A stretch of DNA of 64,000 bases from Clostridium sp. M62/1 (lineage in GTDB: Bacteria; Bacillota; Clostridia; Lachnospirales; Lachnospiraceae): assembly GCF_020736365.1 (NCBI RefSeq), contig NZ_CP085988.1, positions 1,556,001 to 1,620,000 on the forward strand, written 5' to 3'. The notes under the pieces were generated by a model. The model did not search any database and was not told the origin of the DNA. It saw only the letters and a program-made list of their open reading frames with translations. This document shows positions 1 through 8,228 of the stretch, one piece after another. Within the stretch, counting starts at the first letter, position 1. Each line of letters begins with the position of its first letter. The position numbers and the translations under genes are program-made.

Positions 1-770
1 CTCTGGCTACGGTCATCTCTCAGATGGCTTCTGCCGCCTTCGTGCTTGCCTTCCTGTTTGGCAAACGGGTGCCGATCCGCATCACCTTCGGCAATTACCA
101 GTGGAGAATTATGCGGAAGGTAATTTTTCTAGGGCTCTCACCCTTCCTTATCGTTGCCTTTGACAATGTGCTGGTTATCGCAATGAACGCCTCCCTCCAG
201 CATTATGGAGGCCCGGAGGGGGATATGCTTTTGACCTGCAATACGATTGTCCAGAGCTTTATGCTGATGGTGACGATGCCCTTAGGCGGCATTACAGGGG
301 GAACCCAGTCCATTCTCGGGTACAATTTCGGCGCGCGCAGATCCGACCGTGTGCTGGCGGCTCAGCAGTGGATTGTGACGCTGGCCCTCATCTTTACAGC
401 GGTTATGTTTATCATTGCCCAGGCAGTTCCGCAGTATTTTGTCCGCATTTTTACGAGAGAGCCGGAGTATGTGGAGCTGACAGTCTGGGCCATTCGGGTA
501 TTTACGCTGGGCATCATTCCGCTGTCCATACAGTATGGGATTGTAGACGGCTATACGGGGATGGGAATTGCGCCTATTGCCATCTCGCTGTCGGCTTTCC
601 GAAAGACGCTGTATCTGCTGGGAGTGTTTTTGATACCGATGATTTTTGGTGTAAGGGCTGTATTCTATACAGAGCCTTTCTCTGACTTTTTGGGAACTGC
701 GGTCAGCATCGCTGTCTATCTGCTGACGATGAAAAAGATCCTGAGGAGAAGAGAAAACGGGGCCCTGTAG
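1..770 (+). CDS. MATE family efflux transporter, C-terminal part (5' end outside window)
   Basis: Multidrug/cation antiporter of the MATE (NorM/DinF-like) family in the cytoplasmic membrane. The frame is open from the first base; the residues before the first internal Met read LATVISQ, a typical mid-protein MATE motif, so the ATG at 24 is internal and the gene enters from the left. About half of a normal 440-460 residue MATE protein is present, with roughly six hydrophobic segments and the family-like stretch GGITGGTQSILGYNFGA. It ends in a basic tail (KKILRRRENGAL). A methyltransferase follows after 24 bp and may be co-transcribed. The substrate cannot be inferred. Confidence 0.9.
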   Translation, partial: LATVISQMASAAFVLAFLFGKRVPIRITFGNYQWRIMRKVIFLGLSPFLIVAFDNVLVIAMNASLQHYGGPEGDMLLTCNTIVQSFMLMVTMPLGGITGGTQSILGYNFGARRSDRVLAAQQWIVTLALIFTAVMFIIAQAVPQYFVRIFTREPEYVELTVWAIRVFTLGIIPLSIQYGIVDGYTGMGIAPIAISLSAFRKTLYLLGVFLIPMIFGVRAVFYTEPFSDFLGTAVSIAVYLLTMKKILRRRENGAL

Positions 771-794
771 CAAGGCAGCAGAGGGAGAAAAGGT

Positions 795-1529
795 ATGAAG
801 GAAAACAAGTATGACGATCCTGTATTTTTTGAAAAATACAGCCAGATGGAGCGCTCAAAAAAGGGGCTGAAGGGGGCCGGAGAGTGGTCCGAGCTTGAAA
901 AACTGCTTCCCGATTTCAGGGGGAAGAAAGTCCTTGACCTGGGCTGCGGCTATGGATGGCACTGCCGGTATGCAGCAGAGCACGGAGCCCTGTCTGTGCT
1001 GGGAACGGATCTGTCGGAAAAGATGCTGGGAAGGGCAAGGCAGATCAACAGCTGCGAAGGAGTTGAGTACCGCCTGACGGCTATGGAAGATTTGGAGTTT
1101 GATGACAGCTCCTTTGACGTGGTGCTGAGTTCTCTTGCATTTCATTATGTCCGTGATTTTCAGCCACTCGTCGGGAAGATCAGCCGCTTTTTAAAGCCGG
1201 GAGGGGATTTCGTGTTTTCTGTGGAGCACCCTGCATTTACCGCCTATGGAACCCAGGACTGGTATTACGGAGAGAATAAGGAGATCCTTCACTTTCCGGT
1301 GGACAATTATTACTATGAGGGGGCGAGGGAGGCAGTGTTTCTGGGGGAAAAGGTGACAAAGTATCACAGGACGCTGACCACCTATCTGAATACCCTTCTG
1401 GAATGCGGCTTCGAGCTGACACATATCGTAGAACCTCAGCCGCCGGAGGAGATGATGGGACTTCCCGGAATGAGAGATGAGATGCGAAGGCCAATGATGC
1501 TCCTTGCAGCGGCTGTGAAAAGACAGTAA
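795..1529 (+). CDS. Class I SAM-dependent methyltransferase
   Basis: A 244-residue soluble methyltransferase with a Rossmann fold. Motif I is LDLGCGYGWHCRYAA (about residues 46-60), the acidic end of strand 2 follows in GTDLSEKML, and the motif IV region is FDVVLSSLAFHYV. The layout resembles the UbiE/BioC-like Methyltransf_11 group acting on small molecules. The start at 795 has a GGGAGAAAAGG-type binding site just upstream and lies 24 bp after the MATE gene, so the two are probably one transcript. The substrate is unknown; co-transcription with an exporter is only weak evidence for detoxification. Confidence 0.85.
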   Translation: MKENKYDDPVFFEKYSQMERSKKGLKGAGEWSELEKLLPDFRGKKVLDLGCGYGWHCRYAAEHGALSVLGTDLSEKMLGRARQINSCEGVEYRLTAMEDLEFDDSSFDVVLSSLAFHYVRDFQPLVGKISRFLKPGGDFVFSVEHPAFTAYGTQDWYYGENKEILHFPVDNYYYEGAREAVFLGEKVTKYHRTLTTYLNTLLECGFELTHIVEPQPPEEMMGLPGMRDEMRRPMMLLAAAVKRQ

Positions 1530-1572
1530 TCGGGTACAGGGAGCCGTACCTGGAAGACATTTGAAATCCGGG

Positions 1573-2601
1573 CTACGGAATGAGCCCCTGCTCCCTGTAG
1601 AAACGCTCGGCACCCGGGTGGAGCGGTATGGGAAGCTCGCTGTACATGAAGCCTTCATCAGACATGGGCTTCAGGAGAGCCTGCTCTTCTCCGAGAGCCA
1701 CTCTGCTGGAATAGAGGATAGAGGTCAGCTCGTGAACCAGCTCCTCGTCCATGCTTTCGTCTACACAGACCAGACATTTGACGCCAAAGGAGTCCACATC
1801 CTCCGCCTGACCCTTATAGGTTCCGGCAGGGATCCTGGCCCGGTAATAGAAGCTGTTTTCAGACAGAATCTGGTTCAGTTCGCTGGCTGTGTATTTTAAA
1901 AGCCTTGAAGGTGCCTGGACAGACAGGTTATACAGGCCCTCGACGGGAGTTCCGGCAAAGCCGTGGACAGCGTCCAGGTTTCCCGCCAAAACCTGCTCTG
2001 CCCCGTACCCGATGCCTCCCCGCGTTTCAATTTCCGTGTTCTCCGGGGATATGCCAAGCAGGTCAAAGACAATGCGGGCAGAAAGGTCCGTATTTGATGC
2101 CTCAGGACCTACAGAGACACGGCTGCCCTTCAGATCATGAACGTAAAACAGAGAAGAGGAGTTCAGGGCCATCCAGTTGGAAATGCTGGAGTATACAGCC
2201 CCGATCGTCCGAAGCTCTGTCTGGGGGGCGGCTGAAAACTCGTGAGTTCCATGGAAGGCTGCATAGGCCGCATCACCGCTGACAAGGCCCAGATCAATCT
2301 GGCCTTCGCTCAGCATCTGGATATTGGTGTAGGATCCGGTAGAGGCGCATATATTTACATGGATATGCTCCGAAGTTGTTTCAATGGATTCGGCGATGGC
2401 CTCTCCGGCCGGGTACATGCTTCCTCCTCTGTCAGCTGTCCCAATGGTGAGAACAGTGATCGTGCTGTCTGGTTGTTCGTTCCCGCCGGAAAAGGCAGAG
2501 GAATACCCGTTAAGCGAGCATGAGCAGAGAAATGGGATCGCAATAAGGATGCCGATGACAGAACGGGCAGATATAGACATAAGGTGTATCAGGTGTTTCA
2601 A
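1573..2601 (-). CDS. TAXI family TRAP-type solute-binding lipoprotein (lone)
   Basis: Extracytoplasmic ligand-binding protein of the TAXI branch of TRAP transporters. The N-terminus is a signal sequence ending in LIAIPFLCSC, read as a lipobox with lipidated Cys. The mature part starts with the family signature in the form LTIGTADRGGSMYPAGEAIAE and continues with STGSYTNIQMLSEGQIDLGL. I place the start at a TTG (2601) because GGGAGG lies 7 nt before it; the ATG at 2616 overlaps that same binding site. Length is 342 residues, normal for TAXI. No TRAP permease (fused QM) is in the window; the next gene is a GltS-type permease on the same strand. Some TAXI proteins are known to bind glutamate, so a shared substrate is possible but inferred. 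Confidence 0.85.
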   Translation of the reverse strand: MKHLIHLMSISARSVIGILIAIPFLCSCSLNGYSSAFSGGNEQPDSTITVLTIGTADRGGSMYPAGEAIAESIETTSEHIHVNICASTGSYTNIQMLSEGQIDLGLVSGDAAYAAFHGTHEFSAAPQTELRTIGAVYSSISNWMALNSSSLFYVHDLKGSRVSVGPEASNTDLSARIVFDLLGISPENTEIETRGGIGYGAEQVLAGNLDAVHGFAGTPVEGLYNLSVQAPSRLLKYTASELNQILSENSFYYRARIPAGTYKGQAEDVDSFGVKCLVCVDESMDEELVHELTSILYSSRVALGEEQALLKPMSDEGFMYSELPIPLHPGAERFYREQGLIP

Positions 2602-2902
2602 TGGCAGTCCTCCCATTTTTTATGGCAGAACGGCTATGTGAAACAGTTTCTGCCGCCCTGCTGTAAGGTGAAATATTATTCATAACTATAACACAAAATT
2701 AACATTCGGAAAAGGGAAAATGAAATCAGAAAAAACGAAATTCCGTGAAAAGGAAATTCAGAAAAAAACATCAGAAAACTTCAGGAAGAAGAGAAAAAGA
2801 AAATCAGAGAAAGTATCGGAATACAGGAAAGTGCCCGCAGCCATTTGGATAGCTGCGGGCACTTTCCTTTTCCCTCTGGCAAAGAAAGATTCGGCACCGT
2901 CT
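2602..2902. other. Intergenic, purine-rich on the plus strand
   Basis: About 300 bp between the TAXI gene and the gltS stop. The part 2700-2820 is almost pure A/G on the plus strand, so a gltS read-through transcript would carry a long pyrimidine tract. Apart from the hairpin at 2825-2868 I see no conserved gene; an open frame here runs into gltS in antisense and looks like low-complexity noise. Confidence 0.6.
2825..2868 (-). terminator. Strong hairpin after gltS
   Basis: A perfect 17-bp inverted repeat (2825-2841 and 2852-2868) with a 10-nt loop, 35 bp past the gltS stop. In the gltS direction the stem is followed by CTGTATTCC, a poor U tract; in the plus direction it is followed by TTTTCCC. 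It most likely ends gltS transcription or protects its 3' end, but the orientation is not settled. Confidence 0.6.
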
Positions 2903-4153
2903 TTATTTTCCTACGATTCCGCCGAAGACAGAGAGGAAAATCGGGTTGTAGATATCGTCAATGATAACGGCGAAGGACGGGTACAGTACCCAGGCAACAT
3001 TATGCCAGCCATAGGCATCCATAACAGCCTTCTCATTTGCAACGGCATTCGGGCCGGAGCCGCAGCCCCATCCGCAGTTTCCGGCAGCCATGACAGCGGC
3101 GCCGTAGTCGCGTCCGAACATGTTGTAGGAGATAAAGATGGCAAACAGGGCCATTAATACTGCCTGAACGAGAAGGATAATTCCCATCTGTCCCGCAACA
3201 GGTGCAAGAGCCGTAATATCAATGGTCATCAGAACCAGAGCCAGGTACAGCTCGAGGAACATGTGCTCGATGGCATCCACCTCAGGAGTGTAGAACTTGA
3301 TGTTCAATGCCTCCATCACATTCCTTGCGATAGCGCCGGCGAAGAGGCAGCCGATGAATTTCGGCATCTCGATCATCGGAATGTTGTCAAGGATACAGTA
3401 GATCGGCATTCCGAGAGCGGCAACCAGCAGACACATGGCAAACATGGAAATCATGCGGCTGTTGTTTAAGGGGATTACTTCGCCTGTCTTTGCGGACTCC
3501 GGCTTGTCATTAGGGTCAGCCTTTAATTTGTGATGTGTGATCAGGAAGGCAGCCACAGGACCGCCGATTAAGGAACCCATGATATTTCCGCAGGTTCCGG
3601 CTGCCACGCCGATGGTAGTGGCGTTGGGGGCTCCCCACTCCTCGAAGATCGCGCCGAAAGCGGATGCAGTTCCCACGCCGCCGGACATGGATGCGGAAGA
3701 GCACTGAAGGGCTAACAGCGGGTGAAGGCCGATGGCATTTCCCACCAGCACGCCGACAATATCCTGCAGGGTGATTAAAAGACATGCGGCAACGGCAATC
3801 ATGATACAAAGCTTGCCGCCGGCATGTTTAATCATTTTCAGGCTGAAGCCGAAGCCGACGCACAGGAAGAACAGGTTCTGGCACAGATCCTGCATGATTT
3901 TCGTATCAAAGGAGATGCCGACAATACCTGCCCCCTTGATGGCGGACACGATGATGGAAAAGATGATTCCGGATACAACGGGCGCCGGGATTGCATACTT
4001 GCGCAAAAGCGCAGAATGTGCAACGATCGCGCGGCCTGCAAAGATTACAATGGCCGCGAAGCCCAGGGTGGTCAGATACTCAAACTTGAACGATGCCACA
4101 GCGCCGTCGGCAGCAGGAGTATATGTACCAAAGTAGCTTAAAATTGCTTCCAT
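2903..4153 (-). CDS. gltS: Sodium/glutamate symporter family (GltS/ESS) permease
   Basis: Integral membrane Na+-coupled glutamate-type permease, 416 residues, the usual ESS length. The two inverted-repeat halves are visible: GGVGTASAFG (about residue 158) in the first and NCGWGCGSGPNAVANEKA near residues 360-377 in the second, both matching re-entrant loop motifs of GltS. About ten hydrophobic segments are separated by a hydrophilic middle loop (residues about 205-230). The start has GGAGGG 7 nt upstream. A clear promoter lies at 4207-4235 and a CitB-like regulator and kinase are encoded immediately upstream, implying two-component control. Glutamate is the family substrate; another dicarboxylate-like anion is possible. 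Confidence 0.88.
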   Translation of the reverse strand: MEAILSYFGTYTPAADGAVASFKFEYLTTLGFAAIVIFAGRAIVAHSALLRKYAIPAPVVSGIIFSIIVSAIKGAGIVGISFDTKIMQDLCQNLFFLCVGFGFSLKMIKHAGGKLCIMIAVAACLLITLQDIVGVLVGNAIGLHPLLALQCSSASMSGGVGTASAFGAIFEEWGAPNATTIGVAAGTCGNIMGSLIGGPVAAFLITHHKLKADPNDKPESAKTGEVIPLNNSRMISMFAMCLLVAALGMPIYCILDNIPMIEMPKFIGCLFAGAIARNVMEALNIKFYTPEVDAIEHMFLELYLALVLMTIDITALAPVAGQMGIILLVQAVLMALFAIFISYNMFGRDYGAAVMAAGNCGWGCGSGPNAVANEKAVMDAYGWHNVAWVLYPSFAVIIDDIYNPIFLSVFGGIVGK

Positions 4154-4206
4154 AACAGTTCCCTCCGTTTCTCTATGTTATGAATGTGTTAAAAATTTAT
4201 AAATAA

Positions 4207-4235
4207 AATATAAAGAAACAGAAAAGGAAAGTCAA
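4207..4235 (-). promoter_or_regulatory. gltS promoter
   Basis: Read on the minus strand: TTGACT (4235-4230), 17-bp spacer, TATATT (4212-4207), about 55 bp above the gltS start codon. A very good vegetative sigma-A match, so gltS can be transcribed apart from the regulator genes. Confidence 0.75.
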
Positions 4236-4240
4236 TTTAT

Positions 4241-4267
4241 GTAACTATTGACAGGCTTTCGTAACTA
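4241..4267 (-). promoter_or_regulatory. Paired 7-bp repeats upstream of the gltS promoter (candidate response-regulator site)
   Basis: GTAACTA occurs at 4241-4247 and again at 4261-4267, exactly 20 bp apart (two helical turns), directly above the -35 box of the gltS promoter and overlapping the stop of the regulator gene. This is the place and spacing expected for an activator dimer; assignment to the adjacent CitB-like regulator is inference. Confidence 0.4.
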
Positions 4268-4957
4268 AAGTACATGGCCGGAGCAGGTATATTTGATGGA
4301 GGGCCGGCCGCCGGTCTGGTAATCCACGGAGCTTACAATCTCCCCTATTTCCAGCATATAGTTCATATAGCGGCGAATGGTTATCCGGGATAAGTGCACC
4401 TGCTCGGCAATCTGTTCACTGGAAAAGAGCTCGCCGGGCCTGCTTTTCAGAAAATTCCGGATCAGGGTCAGAGTAGTTTCGCTTAAGCCCTTGGCAAGTT
4501 CTGTCTGGCAGGAGGGGGAAGCCGGCTGCGCATGGGAGAGCAGCCGGTCAATCTCTGCCTGATTCAGCTCAGGAGAGCCGTCCAGACAGCTTCTGGTCTG
4601 TGCAAAGCGGGAGAGGGCCTGGCGAAATCTTGACCGCTCAAAGGGCTTAACCAGATAGTCCAGCACGCCCCGGGAGAGAAGCTCCTGGACAATGGCAGAG
4701 TCGCCGGCAGATGTGACCATGATAACGGAGGGCGCCTTTCCCATGCTGTGCAGCCGGTCAATAAATTCCTGCCCGGTCATCAGCGGCATGTAGTAATCCA
4801 GGATAATCAGATCCACCTCCTCTCTGCTCAGCCAGGAAAGCGCATCCTGACCGGATTTAAAGATCTGCTTTACAGAAAAGGAGGGCTCCAGCTCCACATA
4901 CTGGCGGTTGATGGAAGCCACCATCGGATCATCCTCTACGATAATTACTGAATACAT
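4265..4957 (-). CDS. Response regulator, CitB/DcuR family
   Basis: A 230-residue DNA-binding response regulator. The receiver domain occupies residues 1-120: acidic pair EDD at 8-10, phospho-acceptor Asp in LIILDYYMP, Thr/Ser in VMVTSAG, and Lys in YLVKPF. The C-terminal domain (about 150-225) has the helix-turn-helix SEQIAEQVHLSRITIRRYMNYM, typical of regulators paired with CitA/DcuS kinases that sense di- and tricarboxylates. It overlaps the kinase gene by 13 bp, so the two are translationally coupled. The likely target is the gltS promoter next door, possibly also the TAXI gene. Confidence 0.9.
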   Translation of the reverse strand: MYSVIIVEDDPMVASINRQYVELEPSFSVKQIFKSGQDALSWLSREEVDLIILDYYMPLMTGQEFIDRLHSMGKAPSVIMVTSAGDSAIVQELLSRGVLDYLVKPFERSRFRQALSRFAQTRSCLDGSPELNQAEIDRLLSHAQPASPSCQTELAKGLSETTLTLIRNFLKSRPGELFSSEQIAEQVHLSRITIRRYMNYMLEIGEIVSSVDYQTGGRPSIKYTCSGHVL

Positions 4958-6774
4958 GTTTCGTTCTCCTTTTGCGTGAAGGTGAGGGTAATCACTGTTC
5001 CCTCTCCCTCCTCTGTTTCTATAGTAAGCTCTCCCCTGCGGCGCTCGGCAATATCCTTTATAAGGAACAGGCCAAGGCCCCGGCTTTCACCTTTTGTGGA
5101 CACCCCCTTGTCACAGATGCGCTCAGCCAGCTCTCTGCAGATGCCGCGTCCTGTATCTTCGCAGACAATCAGGTTAAAATCCCTCCGACAGAAAAGGGAG
5201 AGTTTGATTTCCTTTATTGCCCTGTCTGCATTGTCCGGGTCTGCCAGCTCCTCCACGGCATTTTCCAGGAGGTTTCCCACTACGGTAATCATTTCCTCGC
5301 TGGGAATCAGCAGATCGTGCTCCAGGCAGATGCTGTCGGGAGAGAGGGACAGGCGGATCCCAAGCTCCGCCGCGTGCATCATTTTTCCGATAATCAGGGC
5401 GCAGATGGAAGATACGCGGATGCGCTCAGCAGTTTCTCTGACAGCCTGGCTGGATACAAGGCTGCTGTTCATGATAAAGGTGATAGCCTTTTTTGTTTCT
5501 CCTGTCTGCAGATAGCCCAGGATGACGTGGAGCTTGTTCATAAACTCATGGTTAAAGGCACGCAGCGTATCCAGGGTTGCGCGGGTTCCGGACAGCTCGT
5601 CCGACATTCGCAGCACCTCGGTTCTGTCGTTCAGCACCATGAGGACGCCCTTCATGGAATCCTTCCTTATAATGGGAATTGTCTTAATGAGAAGGGTACG
5701 GCTGCCGACATTTGAGATCAGGCCGGAGACAGAGGCGGTTTTGAAGCTGTCCGCCAGGACTCGGCTTTCCTGAGCTTTCTCAGCGTCAGTCCCTGACGAC
5801 ATAATTTTTTGTACCGGCTGTTTTTTCAGCTCACGGGATGCCTCTGCCCCGGACCGGGAATCATCATCGGACAGCAGGCGGGAAAAATCTGTATCTGGAA
5901 ACAGTGCAGACAGCTGTTTTCCCTCCAGACTGCCGGACGTACGGCTGCCGCAGAACAGATCGGACGCCGCCTGATTTGCAAACAGAACCCTGCCGGAAGG
6001 ATCGGCGGCTATGAGCCCTTCCTCCAGGGAGCCCAGAACCGCATCCTGACGGATGTAGATGTCTAACAGCTCCTCCGGCTCGTGGCCCATCAGCCTTCCC
6101 TGCAGCAAAACCACAACGCCTCTCGACAGAAGCAGGCTTACAAGAAGCATAAAGGCCAGCACCGTCAGATACAGGGTGACAATGCGCTTCTGGCTGTCAG
6201 ACAGATGGGCGGTAAAAACTGAGGCCATCACATACCCGATGATGGAGCCCGAGTCATCCTGAATGGAGTGAAAAGCGCGGCGCTGGGTGCCGAGGGAGCC
6301 GTAGCCGGTGGTAATATAGGGCGGACTTCCGGCCAGAACCGCCGCCTCGTCTCCATCTGTGACTGTCTCACCGGTCGTATTGCGGTCCGTGTGGTAAAAG
6401 CGCAGTCCGTTCTTGTCGCAGATGAGCACCACATTCAGGTTGGCCGTATTTCTGCACAGGGAGTCCAGATCCCGGCGAAGGGACTCAGAGGGATATCCCA
6501 TCTGAAGCATATCAGCTACCTGGGGCATGGAGGCGATGTAGGCAGCGGTTCCGCTGATGGTGGAATCTACCTCCTTTCTCTGCCTGGTAATATCATAATA
6601 CATGGTAATGCCCAGCGAGAGCAGCAGGAGAACTGCGGAGACGGCGAAAAAACTGCGGGAGAGGGTAGTCTCCAGCGTCGTCTTTTTTTTCTTTTTGCAG
6701 GCACTGCTGTGAGTTCTCCGGACAGAATTTTTTATTCTGAAAAGATTTAAATTGCTGAAATTCACCTGTTTCAC
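4945..6774 (-). CDS. Sensor histidine kinase, CitA/DcuS-type
   Basis: Membrane sensor kinase of 609 residues. A basic N-terminus precedes TM1 (about 41-62); an extracytoplasmic sensor domain follows to about residue 195, then TM2 (TLYLTVLAFMLLVSLLLS). A PAS domain begins near AVLGSLEEGLIAADPSGRV. The phospho-acceptor region is FNHEFMNKLHVILGYLQ, diagnostic of the DcuS/CitA class. ATPase boxes are VVGNLLENAVEEL (N), EDTGRGI (G1) and GLGLFLI (G2). It is longer than typical (530-550) because of a polar insert between PAS and kinase core. A run of eight A residues within the N-terminal KKKKK codons (6682-6690) is a possible slippage site. The ligand is not predictable; glutamate or a related acid fits the neighbours. 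Confidence 0.9.
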   Translation of the reverse strand: MKQVNFSNLNLFRIKNSVRRTHSSACKKKKKTTLETTLSRSFFAVSAVLLLLSLGITMYYDITRQRKEVDSTISGTAAYIASMPQVADMLQMGYPSESLRRDLDSLCRNTANLNVVLICDKNGLRFYHTDRNTTGETVTDGDEAAVLAGSPPYITTGYGSLGTQRRAFHSIQDDSGSIIGYVMASVFTAHLSDSQKRIVTLYLTVLAFMLLVSLLLSRGVVVLLQGRLMGHEPEELLDIYIRQDAVLGSLEEGLIAADPSGRVLFANQAASDLFCGSRTSGSLEGKQLSALFPDTDFSRLLSDDDSRSGAEASRELKKQPVQKIMSSGTDAEKAQESRVLADSFKTASVSGLISNVGSRTLLIKTIPIIRKDSMKGVLMVLNDRTEVLRMSDELSGTRATLDTLRAFNHEFMNKLHVILGYLQTGETKKAITFIMNSSLVSSQAVRETAERIRVSSICALIIGKMMHAAELGIRLSLSPDSICLEHDLLIPSEEMITVVGNLLENAVEELADPDNADRAIKEIKLSLFCRRDFNLIVCEDTGRGICRELAERICDKGVSTKGESRGLGLFLIKDIAERRRGELTIETEEGEGTVITLTFTQKENETCIQ

Positions 6775-6828
6775 ATCCTGTTTTTCAGAGTGCGGGCATA
6801 ATTTTCCCGCCAGCTAGAGATGATATAA

Positions 6829-6857
6829 ATTATATAGAAAAGAAAGCAGGGGTGCAA
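6829..6857 (-). promoter_or_regulatory. Promoter of the two-component operon
   Basis: On the minus strand TTGCAC (6857-6852), 17-bp spacer, TATAAT (6834-6829). The leader down to the kinase start at 6774 includes a small GCGGG/CCCGC hairpin. Confidence 0.7.
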
Positions 6858-6947
6858 CAGAAAAAGGACCGACTTTTCTCTCACACAGACACTGTATAAA
6901 CATATGTAAAAGGGAGGTGTAAATTTTATAAAAGATCAAAAAACCCC

Positions 6948-6976
6948 TTGCTATTTCTGGTAGAATTAGGTACAAT
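6948..6976 (+). promoter_or_regulatory. gap promoter
   Basis: TTGCTA (6948-6953), 17-bp spacer, TACAAT (6971-6976), about 75 bp above the gap start codon. It diverges from the kinase promoter. AGGAGG at 7035-7040 is the binding site for gap. Confidence 0.75.
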
Positions 6977-7049
6977 ACAGAGTAGGTTGATTATTATTTA
7001 ACAATCCTATTAACCATCATGAAATAAAATTCTTAGGAGGAATGAAATC

Positions 7050-8063
7050 ATGGCAGTAAAAGTTGCAATTAATGGTTTTGGACGTATCGGTCGTCTTGCA
7101 TTCAGACAGATGTTTGACGCAGAGGGGTATGAGGTAGTTGCTATCAACGACTTAACAGATCCGAAGATGTTAGCTCACTTATTAAAATATGACTCTTCTC
7201 AGGGCAGATATGAGGGACACACAGTTGAGGCCGGAGAGGGCTCCATCACAGTTGACGGAAAGAAGATTACAATCTACGCAAAGGCAAACGCTGCAGAGCT
7301 TCCATGGGGAGAGCTGGGTGTAGATGTGGTTCTGGAGTGTACAGGCTTCTACACATCCAAGGCAAAGGCACAGGCTCACATCGATGCAGGTGCTAAGAAA
7401 GTCGTTATCTCCGCACCGGCCGGAAACGATCTGCCGACTATCGTATACAACGTAAACCACAAGACATTAACAAAGGATGATACAATCATCTCCGCTGCTT
7501 CCTGTACAACAAACTGCCTGGCTCCTATGGCAAAGGCTCTGAACGACTACGCTCCGGTTCAGTCCGGCATCATGTCCACCATCCATGCATACACAGGTGA
7601 TCAGATGATCCTCGACGGACCGCACAGAAAAGGCGACTTAAGAAGAGCCAGAGCAGGCGCTGTGAATATCGTTCCGAACTCCACAGGCGCTGCAAAGGCC
7701 ATCGGTCTTGTAATTCCTGAGTTAAACGGAAAGTTAATCGGCTCCGCTCAGCGTGTTCCGGTTCCGACAGGTTCCACCACAATCTTAACCGCAGTTGTTA
7801 AGGGCAAAGATATCACAAAAGAGGGCATCAACGCAGCTATGAAGGCAGCTGCCACAGAGTCCTTCGGATACAACGAGGAGGAGATCGTATCTTCCGATAT
7901 CATCGGCATCCGCTACGGTTCCTTATTCGATGCTACACAGACCATGGTTTCCAAGGTAGATGAGGACACATACCAGGTACAGGTAGTTTCCTGGTACGAC
8001 AACGAGAACTCCTACACAAGCCAGATGGTTCGCACAATCAAGTACTTCGCTGAGTTAAACTAA
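7050..8063 (+). CDS. gap: Type I glyceraldehyde-3-phosphate dehydrogenase
   Basis: Glycolytic GAPDH, NAD-dependent oxidative phosphorylation of glyceraldehyde-3-phosphate in the cytosol. 337 residues, the family length. The N-terminal Rossmann motif is [14 protein letters not shown]; the catalytic Cys sits in [12 protein letters not shown] (about residue 152); [12 protein letters not shown] and [14 protein letters not shown] are family signatures. Start chosen at 7050 with AGGAGG 9 nt upstream. Codon use is strongly biased, as expected of a highly expressed gene. A terminator-like hairpin separates it from pgk, so gap may be made partly as a single-gene message. Confidence 0.98.
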   Translation: MAVKVAINGFGRIGRLAFRQMFDAEGYEVVAINDLTDPKMLAHLLKYDSSQGRYEGHTVEAGEGSITVDGKKITIYAKANAAELPWGELGVDVVLECTGFYTSKAKAQAHIDAGAKKVVISAPAGNDLPTIVYNVNHKTLTKDDTIISAASCTTNCLAPMAKALNDYAPVQSGIMSTIHAYTGDQMILDGPHRKGDLRRARAGAVNIVPNSTGAAKAIGLVIPELNGKLIGSAQRVPVPTGSTTILTAVVKGKDITKEGINAAMKAAATESFGYNEEEIVSSDIIGIRYGSLFDATQTMVSKVDEDTYQVQVVSWYDNENSYTSQMVRTIKYFAELN

Positions 8064-8100
8064 TCACTGAGCGCAGATAACCTGATAGGATTCACGACAG

Positions 8101-8138
8101 AGGTGGTCCGGTCCGTCCTGGACCGGGCCGCCTCTTTT
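8101..8138 (+). terminator. Terminator-like hairpin between gap and pgk
   Basis: Arms 8101-8114 and 8120-8133 (14 bp, two G-U pairs) with a 5-nt loop, followed by CTTTT. Further small stems (GGAAGCTG/CAGCCTTCC, AGGCC/GGCCT) follow before pgk. It may be a partial terminator or a processing and stability element that sets gap above pgk. Confidence 0.65.
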
Positions 8139-8228
8139 CCGTTGGGAAGCTGTCTGAAGCAGCCTTCCGGCGGCAGGCCGTATCAGGCCTGACAGAGCGG
8201 AATATGAAAAAGAAAGGAGCATTTACCC

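Noticed and set aside
2720..3157. Lys/Glu-rich plus-strand frame beside gltS
   Set aside because: The first half is purine-run low complexity and the second half is antisense to gltS.
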